64,000 nt of DNA, taken from Perlabentimonas sp041656735. GTDB taxonomy: Bacteria > Bacteroidota > Bacteroidia > Bacteroidales > Tenuifilaceae. The translations under genes were made by a program, and so were the position numbers. The notes below the pieces were generated by a model. It made no database searches, was not told the origin of the DNA, and worked only from the letters and a program-made list of their open reading frames with translations. Shown here in pieces: positions 9,501 to 16,039 of the stretch. The first letter of the stretch is position 1. Every line of letters starts with the position of its first letter. The DNA is taken from positions 62,001 through 126,000 of the forward strand of contig JBBACY010000002.1 of assembly GCA_041656735.1 (NCBI GenBank), read 5' to 3'.

Positions 9501-12194
9501 TGCGGAACTAAACTGGCGACTAACCAATAGCATATTTTTGTACAGAGTCATTTTATTATTAACCCCTGCACCCTCGGCACCTTTGCCATCACAGTCCGTA
9601 TTGCTTAGATCTTGCGTGTAAATTGAGTCGGTAGCTATGCCCTTTGCAATATTGTATCGTGTTACGAAATAATCTGCCGAAACGAAAGCAAAATTGCCAT
9701 CTACCACCATATCCTGAGCTGATGTTGCTCCTGCAATATAATCGTCAATAGTTTCTGTTGTGTTTGTTGCTGGCAGATAGGACTTTAACTGTGTAGGATG
9801 ATTAAGATCCATAAACTGACCACCGTTCACAAATAGCACTTTCTTATCACAAACAGGATCTTCAATATTAAAAACAACAGAAAGAGAGTGAGGTTTGTTG
9901 TACATCTCAACATCGAAAGCAACATTGTAAAAACCAAGAGTATTTGGCTGCACTGTATATTCAACCGTTTTTGAATCTTTAATGGTTGTTTGAACAAACT
10001 CACCACCTGATATGTCCTTAAAATACATAGTGGCTTTATTGTCATTTTCAAACAGATCAGATATATTCCAAGTACCCTGTCGCTTATTGTAAGCAATTGT
10101 TACAGTATCATTTTTCAATTTTAACGCTGGCGCATCGTTTACCTCAACGATTATGGTATCCAACAAAGCTGTGTTATGGGTTGATTGAGCAACAACAATA
10201 GCTACACCTGTATTTTTAGCCCGAAACAACCCATTGCTAATTGTTCCAACCGCCTCGTTACTAGAGGTCCAATTATAGGTTTCGTAGACAAATCGATTAC
10301 TAGATTCCGGCCTATTATCAATTGCTTCGGCATGTATATAGCCTGTTTCTCCTTTTATTATTTTAAGCGTATCGCTCGCGGCTCCAGCAAAGCCTTCAAG
10401 TTCAACAACTACCTTGGTAAGCTCAACAACCGATATTTTAATAGAATCAGGCATTACTCCATCTTTACCCGTAAAGCGAAGGTAGGTATCTCCGGTTTCG
10501 AGAGCAGTAAACAATCCACTATTATTAACAGTTGCAACGCTTGTATTACTCGAATTCCATTGAGGTGTTCCCTCTTGTGGTATCCCATTTTTAAACAACA
10601 GTCCTTGATACTGTATAGTTTGACCTTTTAAAACCTGCAGCTGAGTTACACCTATGGCGTTAACTTCATAATCTTGAGGAATATGATTAGGGTCGGGCGT
10701 AGTAATTGCGATGGAAAATATTTCGGGCGACACCTCGCCCAGCCAACCTCCATCTTCCTGAGCTGTACTATAAATCTTTACAAAATGTACCTCATCTAAC
10801 TCTACATAATTTCCTTCCGGATCGACTGCCCACGACAAATCGAACCCATCTGCGGCTTTTCCGTTCTCATCATCAAAGTATGGGTTTCGAGGTTTTGTAG
10901 GGGTGGGGTTTTTCACATGCGAATCGGCATATCCAAAAATTGGGAGCCTCTTAGCTTCTATATAGTTTGGTTTACTTTTATCCAGTAAAAAATTGGTTAA
11001 AGTTCCGGTATAGGATATAGAATCGGCACTTATACCAAAATCAATGGGGTCTGGATAATAGGATTGTTTATGAAAAGCGTTGGTTCGCATAGCGCCGTTA
11101 AGACCCTTGTCGGTTGAATAAGGAATAGTATATCTTTCATCGTATTTTGGATTATAGTAGGTCATAAGTAGATCTTTAATCGACGAGCTAAAATGATACT
11201 CAGACCCTGCCAACTCATACCAAGTATCATCGGGTAAACCATTGCCATTTTCATCCTTCATTACCATTACGGCAGCTGGCTCACCCCATCCACCAAAAGC
11301 ATTTCCTGCCACGGTAAAATCAACACCATAAGGGTTTTCGGCCCTATTTACAATGGGCTGATCGAAACCAACAATAATATACCCTCCAAAACCACCGAGA
11401 GACACTCCGCTCCCTGTATTACCAATTACATTTTCACCTGCCTTTGCTGTTGCCATGCTTGTATTTACAAATTGTCCGGGGGCGGGTAAGAACTCAAAAA
11501 CTTTACTGGCATAAGAGTTTTTATGTATATCGATAGATACGGTTGCAGTATCGTAACTGGCATCGGTATCGGCAATTCGGTATACAAACTTATCTTTTGA
11601 ATAATTAGGTGTAGATGAGTTATTTACATATTTTATTTTACCATCCTCTACAATTTCAACCTCTCCGTATGTTGGATTTTCAATTATCTCAAAAGTTAAA
11701 TAATCGAGAAAGGGTTTTGGAGCATCATTTTTAGTAGGGTCTACTTCCAAAGTCTCGCCAATACCCATAGAATATAAATCGTCTTTACATTGAATTGGAT
11801 CTGTACTTACAATAAGTAGCGCTTCGCTCATGCTACCATTGTATTCAATTTTCAACTTTAGAGTATCTGTTCCATAAACACTGGCAGGTAGGTTATAGTA
11901 AAAAAACGTGCCGCTATATTGAGAATAATAGTATCCATCGAAAAAAAGGTCAGATTCACTTGTGGAATTAAACGTGATAGTTACTTCACTATTCTTCGAA
12001 ATATCGCTTTTAACATCAATTTCGGCTGGATAGGTAAAAAGATCCGAAAACTTGACGGTTTTCTTATAAACGCTGGTACTTCTCAGCCTATCAACTTTCA
12101 TTTCCCCTTTAGGTTCAAACCCTTGGGCATGAATACTCCCAAAGGATAAGAATAAGCCTAAAATTGTATAAAAAATTAAGTACATTTGTTTCAT
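6516..12194 (-). CDS. Giant T9SS-secreted multidomain surface protein with embedded BtuG-like propeller
   Basis: A 1,892-residue protein with a signal peptide (to about 23, GSIHAQ). Visible order: an N-terminal beta-rich region; a cadherin-like segment (about 135-225); a domain shared with the next gene (about 228-510, FEFLPAPGQFVN to GGWLGEVSPEIF); two Big_2 Ig-like domains (about 515-690); a beta segment; a DUF5074/BtuG-like propeller (about 785-1130, VLFVNGGQFMDLNHP); an Ig-like linker; six cadherin-like repeats of about 90 residues (about 1235-1810); and a T9SS sorting domain (VLYPNPSNGVFRI to the end). It is probably exported by T9SS and anchored on the cell surface. Position under the riboswitch suggests a corrinoid-binding stalked receptor. 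That role is inference. It could also serve adhesion. Confidence 0.85.
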   Translation of the reverse strand: MKQMYLIFYTILGLFLSFGSIHAQGFEPKGEMKVDRLRSTSVYKKTVKFSDLFTYPAEIDVKSDISKNSEVTITFNSTSESDLFFDGYYYSQYSGTFFYYNLPASVYGTDTLKLKIEYNGSMSEALLIVSTDPIQCKDDLYSMGIGETLEVDPTKNDAPKPFLDYLTFEIIENPTYGEVEIVEDGKIKYVNNSSTPNYSKDKFVYRIADTDASYDTATVSIDIHKNSYASKVFEFLPAPGQFVNTSMATAKAGENVIGNTGSGVSLGGFGGYIIVGFDQPIVNRAENPYGVDFTVAGNAFGGWGEPAAVMVMKDENGNGLPDDTWYELAGSEYHFSSSIKDLLMTYYNPKYDERYTIPYSTDKGLNGAMRTNAFHKQSYYPDPIDFGISADSISYTGTLTNFLLDKSKPNYIEAKRLPIFGYADSHVKNPTPTKPRNPYFDDENGKAADGFDLSWAVDPEGNYVELDEVHFVKIYSTAQEDGGWLGEVSPEIFSIAITTPDPNHIPQDYEVNAIGVTQLQVLKGQTIQYQGLLFKNGIPQEGTPQWNSSNTSVATVNNSGLFTALETGDTYLRFTGKDGVMPDSIKISVVELTKVVVELEGFAGAASDTLKIIKGETGYIHAEAIDNRPESSNRFVYETYNWTSSNEAVGTISNGLFRAKNTGVAIVVAQSTHNTALLDTIIVEVNDAPALKLKNDTVTIAYNKRQGTWNISDLFENDNKATMYFKDISGGEFVQTTIKDSKTVEYTVQPNTLGFYNVAFDVEMYNKPHSLSVVFNIEDPVCDKKVLFVNGGQFMDLNHPTQLKSYLPATNTTETIDDYIAGATSAQDMVVDGNFAFVSADYFVTRYNIAKGIATDSIYTQDLSNTDCDGKGAEGAGVNNKMTLYKNMLLVSRQFSSAAPQDGYNVRVYNKGDLSLIKKIPVSDQATDIVIVSDTAYVMLNGGFAGTTSSLAVIDLKTLTLNREIKLGTDGTAGLGVMQMQVKGNDIYFVRLPDFQNRFNSGVLTYNTLTGTITEYEYDANTSYDSSPLSIEPMIGDTLFVKKDLGYVAFNTATATFGTDIHFPIPARMEQTSEYGAKGSVYDPEAKKYYVAYNYWHGVNGAGQIYDSNLDSIGYFEGVGPSPELMKVCNVYSQNAAPVESNPVELAFKDVLNFNVTLPANIFTDLEDGIVNYYLYNPTSLPEGFTYDDETRRLTGKIDGPTNDKETFSIDMQGIDRFGDFALATIKVVFFSDNPPVIANPIANVVVDEDADDTIISLENLAVDEDGDLITYSVFKNTNKEIVTATIVGTELTLNYIANAYGVAEIEIKAQANGKSVLDLFTVTINSVDDAPIVANPISNISVLENAEPSIISLAKVFTDVDNDDTAITKTVKNNSNAGLVTASILGNELTLTYTVNVSGEAVIVIEATSNGKTVTDEFSVIVDKDGALIVANPIADLKVKENAAPSTISLIDVFSKPDVTAIAKTVKSNSNADVVNASISGNELTLTYTPNVSGVAEIVVEATSNGKTVTDAFTVTVLKDKAPVVANPIADLEVRENAAPSAISLVSVFTDADDTAITKTVKSNSNADLVTASILGDELTLTYTANVSGEAVVVIEATSNGKTVTDAFTVTVLKDQAPVVANPIADLKVRENAAPSTISLVSVFTDADDTAITKTVKSNSNAGLVNASISGNELTLTYTANVSGEAVIVIEATSNGKTVTDAFTVTVLEDQAPVVANPIADLEVRENAAPSAISLVGVFTDTDDDDTAITKTVKSNSNADLVTASILGDELTLTYTANVNGEAVIVIEAISNGKTVTDAFTVTVTPVSGAEILSATNAVLYPNPSNGVFRIKTSSDENIVISVFNVNGVLVYRNEHYCNDGIVDISKQPKGIYFVKVNSAQLNFTKSIIVK
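6776..8490 (-). repeat. Six tandem coding repeats (about 265-285 bases each) in the giant surface protein
   Basis: Six consecutive units each begin with a version of P-V-V-A-N-P-I-A and end near GKTVTDAFTVTV. The four C-terminal units are nearly identical in DNA. Units 3 and 5 share LKV[K/R]ENAAPST and VNASISGNEL, while units 4 and 6 share LEVRENAAPSA and VTASILGDEL. This suggests that a two-unit block was duplicated. Such arrays form extended stalks and change length by recombination. Confidence 0.9.
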
Positions 12195-12236
12195 AATGCA
12201 ATTTTTAAGAATTTATTATTGTGTTATTATCAACTC

Positions 12237-12272
12237 GGAACGGCAGATAGTTTTGGCGAACGCTGCCGTTCC
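12237..12272. other. Intercistronic stem-loop downstream of the DUF6580 gene
   Basis: A perfect 10-base stem, GGAACGGCAG (12237-12246) with CTGCCGTTCC (12263-12272), lies in the gap between the DUF6580 gene and the giant gene. There is no T-run in the operon direction, so a processing, stabilising or attenuating role is more likely than full termination. Confidence 0.65.
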
Positions 12273-12281
12273 TTTTATCAT

Positions 12282-12851
12282 TTAAATTGTTCTTAGTTTT
12301 AACGCTGGATACTTATATTGAACCAACTCAAAGGCACCAAATAGAATCCCGCTATAAACCAAATCACCCAGAATAGTATTTTTAAAGAAAGGAATACCCG
12401 CAGTATAGCAAGCAGCTAAGCCACTCAACGATTTAGGATACATAGCACCCGAAGCCCAAACCCCAAAGTTTGATATAACAAAAAATGCTACAGAAGCTAA
12501 TAGCGCAGCTGAAATAACATTGGCAAAATGGACTTTTTTAAGCACATAAAAACCTATAACTCCTATAACGATAAAAGCTCCATAAGTCCAATAGAAACCT
12601 TGATAGAAAAATGTAAACCTTTCGAAATACTGGGCATACACCACATTGTTTATTACCATATCGCTAACCCACATAGCTAAAATGGGTAGCAAAAGCGCAA
12701 CATGCTTTCTCGAAAAATAGGCTGAGCCAAACAGTGCCATAGCACCAATGGGTGAAAAATTTGGCGGATGTGGAATTAGTCGGCTAAAAGCCGCCAATAA
12801 GATTAAAAGGGCAAGAACCCCAAAACGAATGTGGATTTTTTGTTTTTCCAT
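12282..12851 (-). CDS. DUF6580-type integral membrane protein of the cobalamin operon
   Basis: A 189-residue, very hydrophobic protein with about five membrane helices and the conserved N-terminal motif RLIPHPPNFSPIGAMALFG. This pattern matches the DUF6580 family, which resembles the substrate-binding (S) components of energy-coupling-factor vitamin transporters. It is the first gene after the cobalamin riboswitch, with about 110 bases between the aptamer and its ATG. A role in moving cobalamin or a precursor across the inner membrane is therefore likely, but it rests on context. No ATPase or coupling subunit is encoded nearby; a housekeeping ECF module elsewhere would be needed. Confidence 0.8.
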   Translation of the reverse strand: MEKQKIHIRFGVLALLILLAAFSRLIPHPPNFSPIGAMALFGSAYFSRKHVALLLPILAMWVSDMVINNVVYAQYFERFTFFYQGFYWTYGAFIVIGVIGFYVLKKVHFANVISAALLASVAFFVISNFGVWASGAMYPKSLSGLAACYTAGIPFFKNTILGDLVYSGILFGAFELVQYKYPALKLRTI

Positions 12852-12959
12852 CGTTGCTGCAATTTAAATTAAACAATAATCTTGTTTGATTTTGCAGCAT
12901 ACGATGTATAAGGGAAGTCAGTATAACACCGCGTCTGATAAGCTGCCCATTCACCGTAG

Positions 12960-13140
12960 GCTACAAAATCAAATGTTACACTGGCAGGTCTTCTGACTTA
13001 TCTCACTTTAGATTCCTTCTCATCTCGATAAATAAAGACAATGGATAACTATCTAAAGCTGTATTGAGAATTACAGCAGCGGGAACTGTTACCGATTTTC
13101 ACGGTATTCACTTTTATTTCTGTTCCAATTTTATTAGTTG
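12960..13140 (-). ncRNA. Cobalamin riboswitch
   Basis: On the minus strand the order is ACCGTGAAAATCGGTAACAG, then TTCCCGCTGCTGTAA, a variable arm, then AGTCAGAAGACCTGCCAGTG. These are the conserved core elements and the B12-box of the cobalamin aptamer. Downstream, a 13-base helix can form between minus-strand segments at 12973-12961 and 12897-12885, which may be part of the expression platform. It sits directly upstream of the DUF6580 gene and the btuB/btuG operon, which would be turned off when cobalamin is plentiful. Confidence 0.93.
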
Positions 13141-13170
13141 CAAATTGAAACATGAAAACCAATGAGAATG

Positions 13171-13178
13171 CAAAGATA
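13171..13178 (-). promoter_or_regulatory. Probable -7 box of the cobalamin operon promoter
   Basis: The minus strand reads TATCTTTG followed by C, a perfect match to the Bacteroidota -7 consensus TAnnTTTG. Transcription would begin about 7-10 bases further on, just before the riboswitch. No clear -33 TTTG is visible, so the call rests on the -7 box and position. Confidence 0.5.
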
Positions 13179-13204
13179 TAAGATAAAATCATTAATATCC
13201 TATT

Positions 13205-13237
13205 TTTGCAGTTATAATTGATTTTGTACTATCTTCG
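13205..13237 (+). promoter_or_regulatory. Probable promoter of the acetate-transporter-family gene
   Basis: TTTG at 13205-13208 is followed after 21 bases by TATCTTCG at 13230-13237, one mismatch from TAnnTTTG. The start codon lies 30 bases downstream. It diverges from the cobalamin operon promoter. Confidence 0.5.
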
Positions 13238-13267
13238 CACGATTTTTAACAAAAAAAACGAAAATAA

Positions 13268-13825
13268 ATGGAAAAGAAAATGGGTAATCCCGCGGTGGTA
13301 GGCCTGGCGGGTTTTGGGTTAACAACACTGTTGTTACAGTTCCATAACATTGGAATTATGGGTTTAGGCCCTGTAGTTGCTATGGGTTTTATTTTTGGTG
13401 GAATTGCTCAAATGATAGCAGGGCTTCAAGAGCAAAAAATGGGAAACAATTTTGGGTATAGTGCCTTCACCGCATACGGAAGTTTCTGGATTGGCCTTGG
13501 GATTATTTGGATGCTTAACCACTTTAACATTTACCAATCAAGCACCACAGATGTAGGCTTTTTCATGCTCGCTTGGACTCTCTATACCACAATAATGTTC
13601 ATTGCATCGCTTAGGGTTCATAAGGCAATGGCTATCACTTTCGGATTATTACTAATTGGATTTATCCTTCTTGTGCTGGGCCATTTTGGATATCCTGTTC
13701 TTAATAAGGTTGCTGGTTACGAACTAATATTTTGCGCACTTGCAGCATGGTACATGATGGCAGCCATAATAATTAACGACCTAGCAGGAAAAGTAGTGCT
13801 GCCCGTGGGCAAGCCACTGGTATAG
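13268..13825 (+). CDS. Acetate uptake transporter family protein (GPR1/FUN34/YaaH, SatP-like)
   Basis: A 185-residue protein with six predicted membrane helices. The family signature NPAVVGLAGFGLTT lies at residues 7-20, and a second characteristic stretch, GGIAQMIAGLQEQKMGN, follows near residue 40. The length is typical. Family members import acetate or succinate in symport with protons. The gene has a promoter of its own, diverges from the cobalamin operon and is closed by a strong terminator, so it is monocistronic. Confidence 0.92.
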   Translation: MEKKMGNPAVVGLAGFGLTTLLLQFHNIGIMGLGPVVAMGFIFGGIAQMIAGLQEQKMGNNFGYSAFTAYGSFWIGLGIIWMLNHFNIYQSSTTDVGFFMLAWTLYTTIMFIASLRVHKAMAITFGLLLIGFILLVLGHFGYPVLNKVAGYELIFCALAAWYMMAAIIINDLAGKVVLPVGKPLV

Positions 13826-13871
13826 TTTTTTTTGTAGCATACATGTTTTAATTAAAAAAATTACCGTTACG

Positions 13872-13906
13872 AATAGCAGGCACTTTAAGCGCCTGCTATT
13901 TTTTTT
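13872..13906 (+). terminator. Rho-independent terminator of the acetate transporter gene
   Basis: A perfect 10-base stem, AATAGCAGGC with GCCTGCTATT, has a 9-base loop and runs into eight T residues. Confidence 0.92.
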
Positions 13907-13937
13907 ATTCGTTAACAAGAATCTTGGCTTAAACTAC

Positions 13938-14004
13938 CATGCTTCGACTTTGGTACGCATAACCATTAAAGGGATGCGCCCTGATGAGCGAAACGGACGC
14001 ACGT
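13938..14004. repeat. Degenerate intergenic palindromic repeat (copy 1)
   Basis: The left half has GCTTCGACTTTGG and the right half has CTGATGAGCGAAACGGACGC, an imperfect inverted arrangement. It resembles the better kept copies near 20,936 and 28,279, whose half-site is GCTTCGACTTCGCTCAG. Such dispersed intergenic palindromes are common in Bacteroidota. This copy is the most decayed. Confidence 0.4.
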
Positions 14005-14089
14005 CACCCCTCCAATTACAGAGAAATAAACCTCAATCCAACTAAAAATAAGTATTTATTGTACTTTTGCCGTTTGAAAGGCAAACACA

Positions 14090-15262
14090 ATGAACAACGA
14101 AAAAAAATTTAATTCAAGGGTTATAGCAATATCAGCAGGGCATTTTCTTCACGATGTCTTCTCCTCATTTTTAGCCCCTATGCTCCCCCTCCTAATTGAA
14201 AAACTGGGCATATCGTTATCGCTGGCGGGCTTACTCGATGTTATAAGGCGCATACCCTCGCTAGCCAACCCGCTAATTGGAATTCTTGCCGACCGAACCG
14301 ATGTTCGGTATATGGTAATTGTAACCCCTGCTATTACTGGTATTGCTATGAGTTTTATCGGTATGTCGCCAAACTACCCAACCCTAGCAATACTGCTATT
14401 TGTTGCTGGCCTAAGTGCAGCATTTTTCCATGTTCCATCGCCTGTGCTAATCAGAAAATTCTCGAAAGGAAAAACCGCTCAAGGGATGGGATACTATATG
14501 TTTGGTGGCGAAATTGCTCGAACTTTAGGCCCATTGCTAATCACAGCGGCAATATCATGGTGGGGTCTTGAGGGTTCATTCCGTGTTTTACCCATCTCAC
14601 TAATCGCATCGATAATTCTGTATATAAAGTTAGGTAAAGTAAAACATATAAAGGCTGACAGGGTAAAAAGCAACCCTGCTGATGCGGCAACTAAACAGCA
14701 AGCGCGTAAAAAATATATCCCCCTGTTCACCGGAATTTCGGGATACCTGTTTTTTAGTGCTGGAATGAAAGCATTCCTAACGCTTTACCTTGTGGTTTAC
14801 CTTACGGGCAAAGGCAATTCGCTTTGGGTGGCGAGCATTTCATTATCAGTGCTTCAATTAGCTGGTGCAGCGGGTAGCTTCTTTTCGGGTCATATTTCAA
14901 ATCGATTTCGTTACAGGGGTACGCTGCTATTATCATCCATATTGAGCCCAATCTTAGTGCTGGGTCTCTTTTTATTTAGCAATTTAACCTTCCTCTTTCT
15001 AATACTAAGTGGACTTACCTTCTTCCTTGCCCCGCCTGTTATGATGGCCGTTGTGCAGGAGCAACCCACAAGCCGACCTGCATTTCTCAATAGTATTTAT
15101 ATGACTATTAGTTTTGTAATTAACGCCGCAATGGTTTTACTCGTTGGTGTTTTAAGCGACCATATTGGACTCGCATCAACAATGCTAACCACTGCCATAA
15201 TGGCGTTTGGTTCCATAGTATTTGTTTTTCTAATTCCCGAGAAGAAAAGACACCTCGAATAA
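14090..15262 (+). CDS. MFS transporter, fosmidomycin-resistance (Fsr)-like
   Basis: A 390-residue protein with about 12 membrane helices. The N-terminal SAGHFLHDVFSSFLAPMLPLL, the FHVPSPVLIRKFSKGK segment near residue 115 and GYYMFGGEIARTLGPLL near residue 135 are the landmarks of the Fsr-type branch of the major facilitator superfamily. Members export drugs or small metabolites, and the substrate here is unknown. A TACTTTTG -7 box lies at 14062-14069, and a short inverted repeat (TTTGCC / GGCAAA, 14066-14085) lies just before the ATG and may be an operator. The gene stands alone. Confidence 0.87.
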   Translation: MNNEKKFNSRVIAISAGHFLHDVFSSFLAPMLPLLIEKLGISLSLAGLLDVIRRIPSLANPLIGILADRTDVRYMVIVTPAITGIAMSFIGMSPNYPTLAILLFVAGLSAAFFHVPSPVLIRKFSKGKTAQGMGYYMFGGEIARTLGPLLITAAISWWGLEGSFRVLPISLIASIILYIKLGKVKHIKADRVKSNPADAATKQQARKKYIPLFTGISGYLFFSAGMKAFLTLYLVVYLTGKGNSLWVASISLSVLQLAGAAGSFFSGHISNRFRYRGTLLLSSILSPILVLGLFLFSNLTFLFLILSGLTFFLAPPVMMAVVQEQPTSRPAFLNSIYMTISFVINAAMVLLVGVLSDHIGLASTMLTTAIMAFGSIVFVFLIPEKKRHLE

Positions 15263-15380
15263 AACTTACCTATTCACAAATTACCGAAACATTACTCGTT
15301 AGACAGTTAAAGAATCGGCACAAAAATTGTTTCTACAAAGAGTATTTGCTCTACTATTTAGGTAAGCAAAGCCCGCACAA

Positions 15381-15411
15381 TTTGGCAACCGAATTAAAAT
15401 ATTTAATTTTG
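15381..15411 (+). promoter_or_regulatory. Probable promoter of the secreted protease pair
   Basis: TTTG (15381-15384), a 19-base spacer, then TAATTTTG (15404-15411) fully matches the Bacteroidota consensus. The first start codon lies 72 bases downstream. Confidence 0.6.
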
Positions 15412-15482
15412 TCACTTAACGCATTAACAATTCATATCATAACCATCTTCTCTAAACAGGAAGGAAATATCAAACTTTACCT

Positions 15483-16037
15483 ATGAAAAACACATTAAGA
15501 CTAACGGTTCTGAGCCTTATACTAGCCCTTATAAGCAACAGCATTTTTTCGCAAGAAACTAGCCAGCACCACAACAATGTAGTTGGAGCCGTAAAGCATT
15601 CGATACAGAGTATGGTGGGCAGTATTCCTGAAAACATGCTACCAAATTACGGCATTAAAAACCGTGATGAAATTAACAGAGCCTTAGTTGGAAGGCCAGT
15701 TGAGATATACACCATTGTTAAAAATGAAATGATATTTACCAATACATGGAGAGTGCCGTTACTAATTGACAACCAACCAGTGGCACTCTTTACTGTCATC
15801 TTAGACAATAACACGAATCAATATAAAACTGTGAATTTTGGCGCAACTATCCTAGCGCGTGAAATTAGCAATTGCAACGAAAAAAACGACCTATTCGGAA
15901 TGCTTAGGGTTTACGAAATAAAAAAGGACTTTACAATACACAGTAGCAGTAAGGGCTCATACCAATTTGCTCCTATACCCAACGAAACGAAACAACTCTA
16001 TAGCCTTAAAGAAATCCTTAACCTTATACAGCAATAA
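15483..16037 (+). CDS. Secreted protein of unknown function, partner of the downstream cysteine protease
   Basis: A 184-residue protein with a signal peptide ending near SNSIFSQ. It contains a segment of the type A-L-V-G-R-P-V-E-I-Y-T-I-V followed by TWRVPLLIDNQPVALFTVIL. I recall similar segments near papain-like peptidases as a separate domain, but I cannot verify this here. The protease gene begins two bases after its stop, so the two are made together. Since the protease has no visible pro-domain, this protein may act as its chaperone, propeptide in trans or inhibitor. That is an inference. No catalytic motif is visible. Confidence 0.75.
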   Translation: MKNTLRLTVLSLILALISNSIFSQETSQHHNNVVGAVKHSIQSMVGSIPENMLPNYGIKNRDEINRALVGRPVEIYTIVKNEMIFTNTWRVPLLIDNQPVALFTVILDNNTNQYKTVNFGATILAREISNCNEKNDLFGMLRVYEIKKDFTIHSSSKGSYQFAPIPNETKQLYSLKEILNLIQQ

Positions 16038-16039
16038 AA

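Noticed and set aside
10185..10631. Plus-strand open frame inside the giant surface gene
   Set aside because: It is antisense to a long, clearly coding frame with domain structure and has no recognisable product; the same applies to the open frames at 6658-8310 opposite the repeats, which mirror the repeat DNA.
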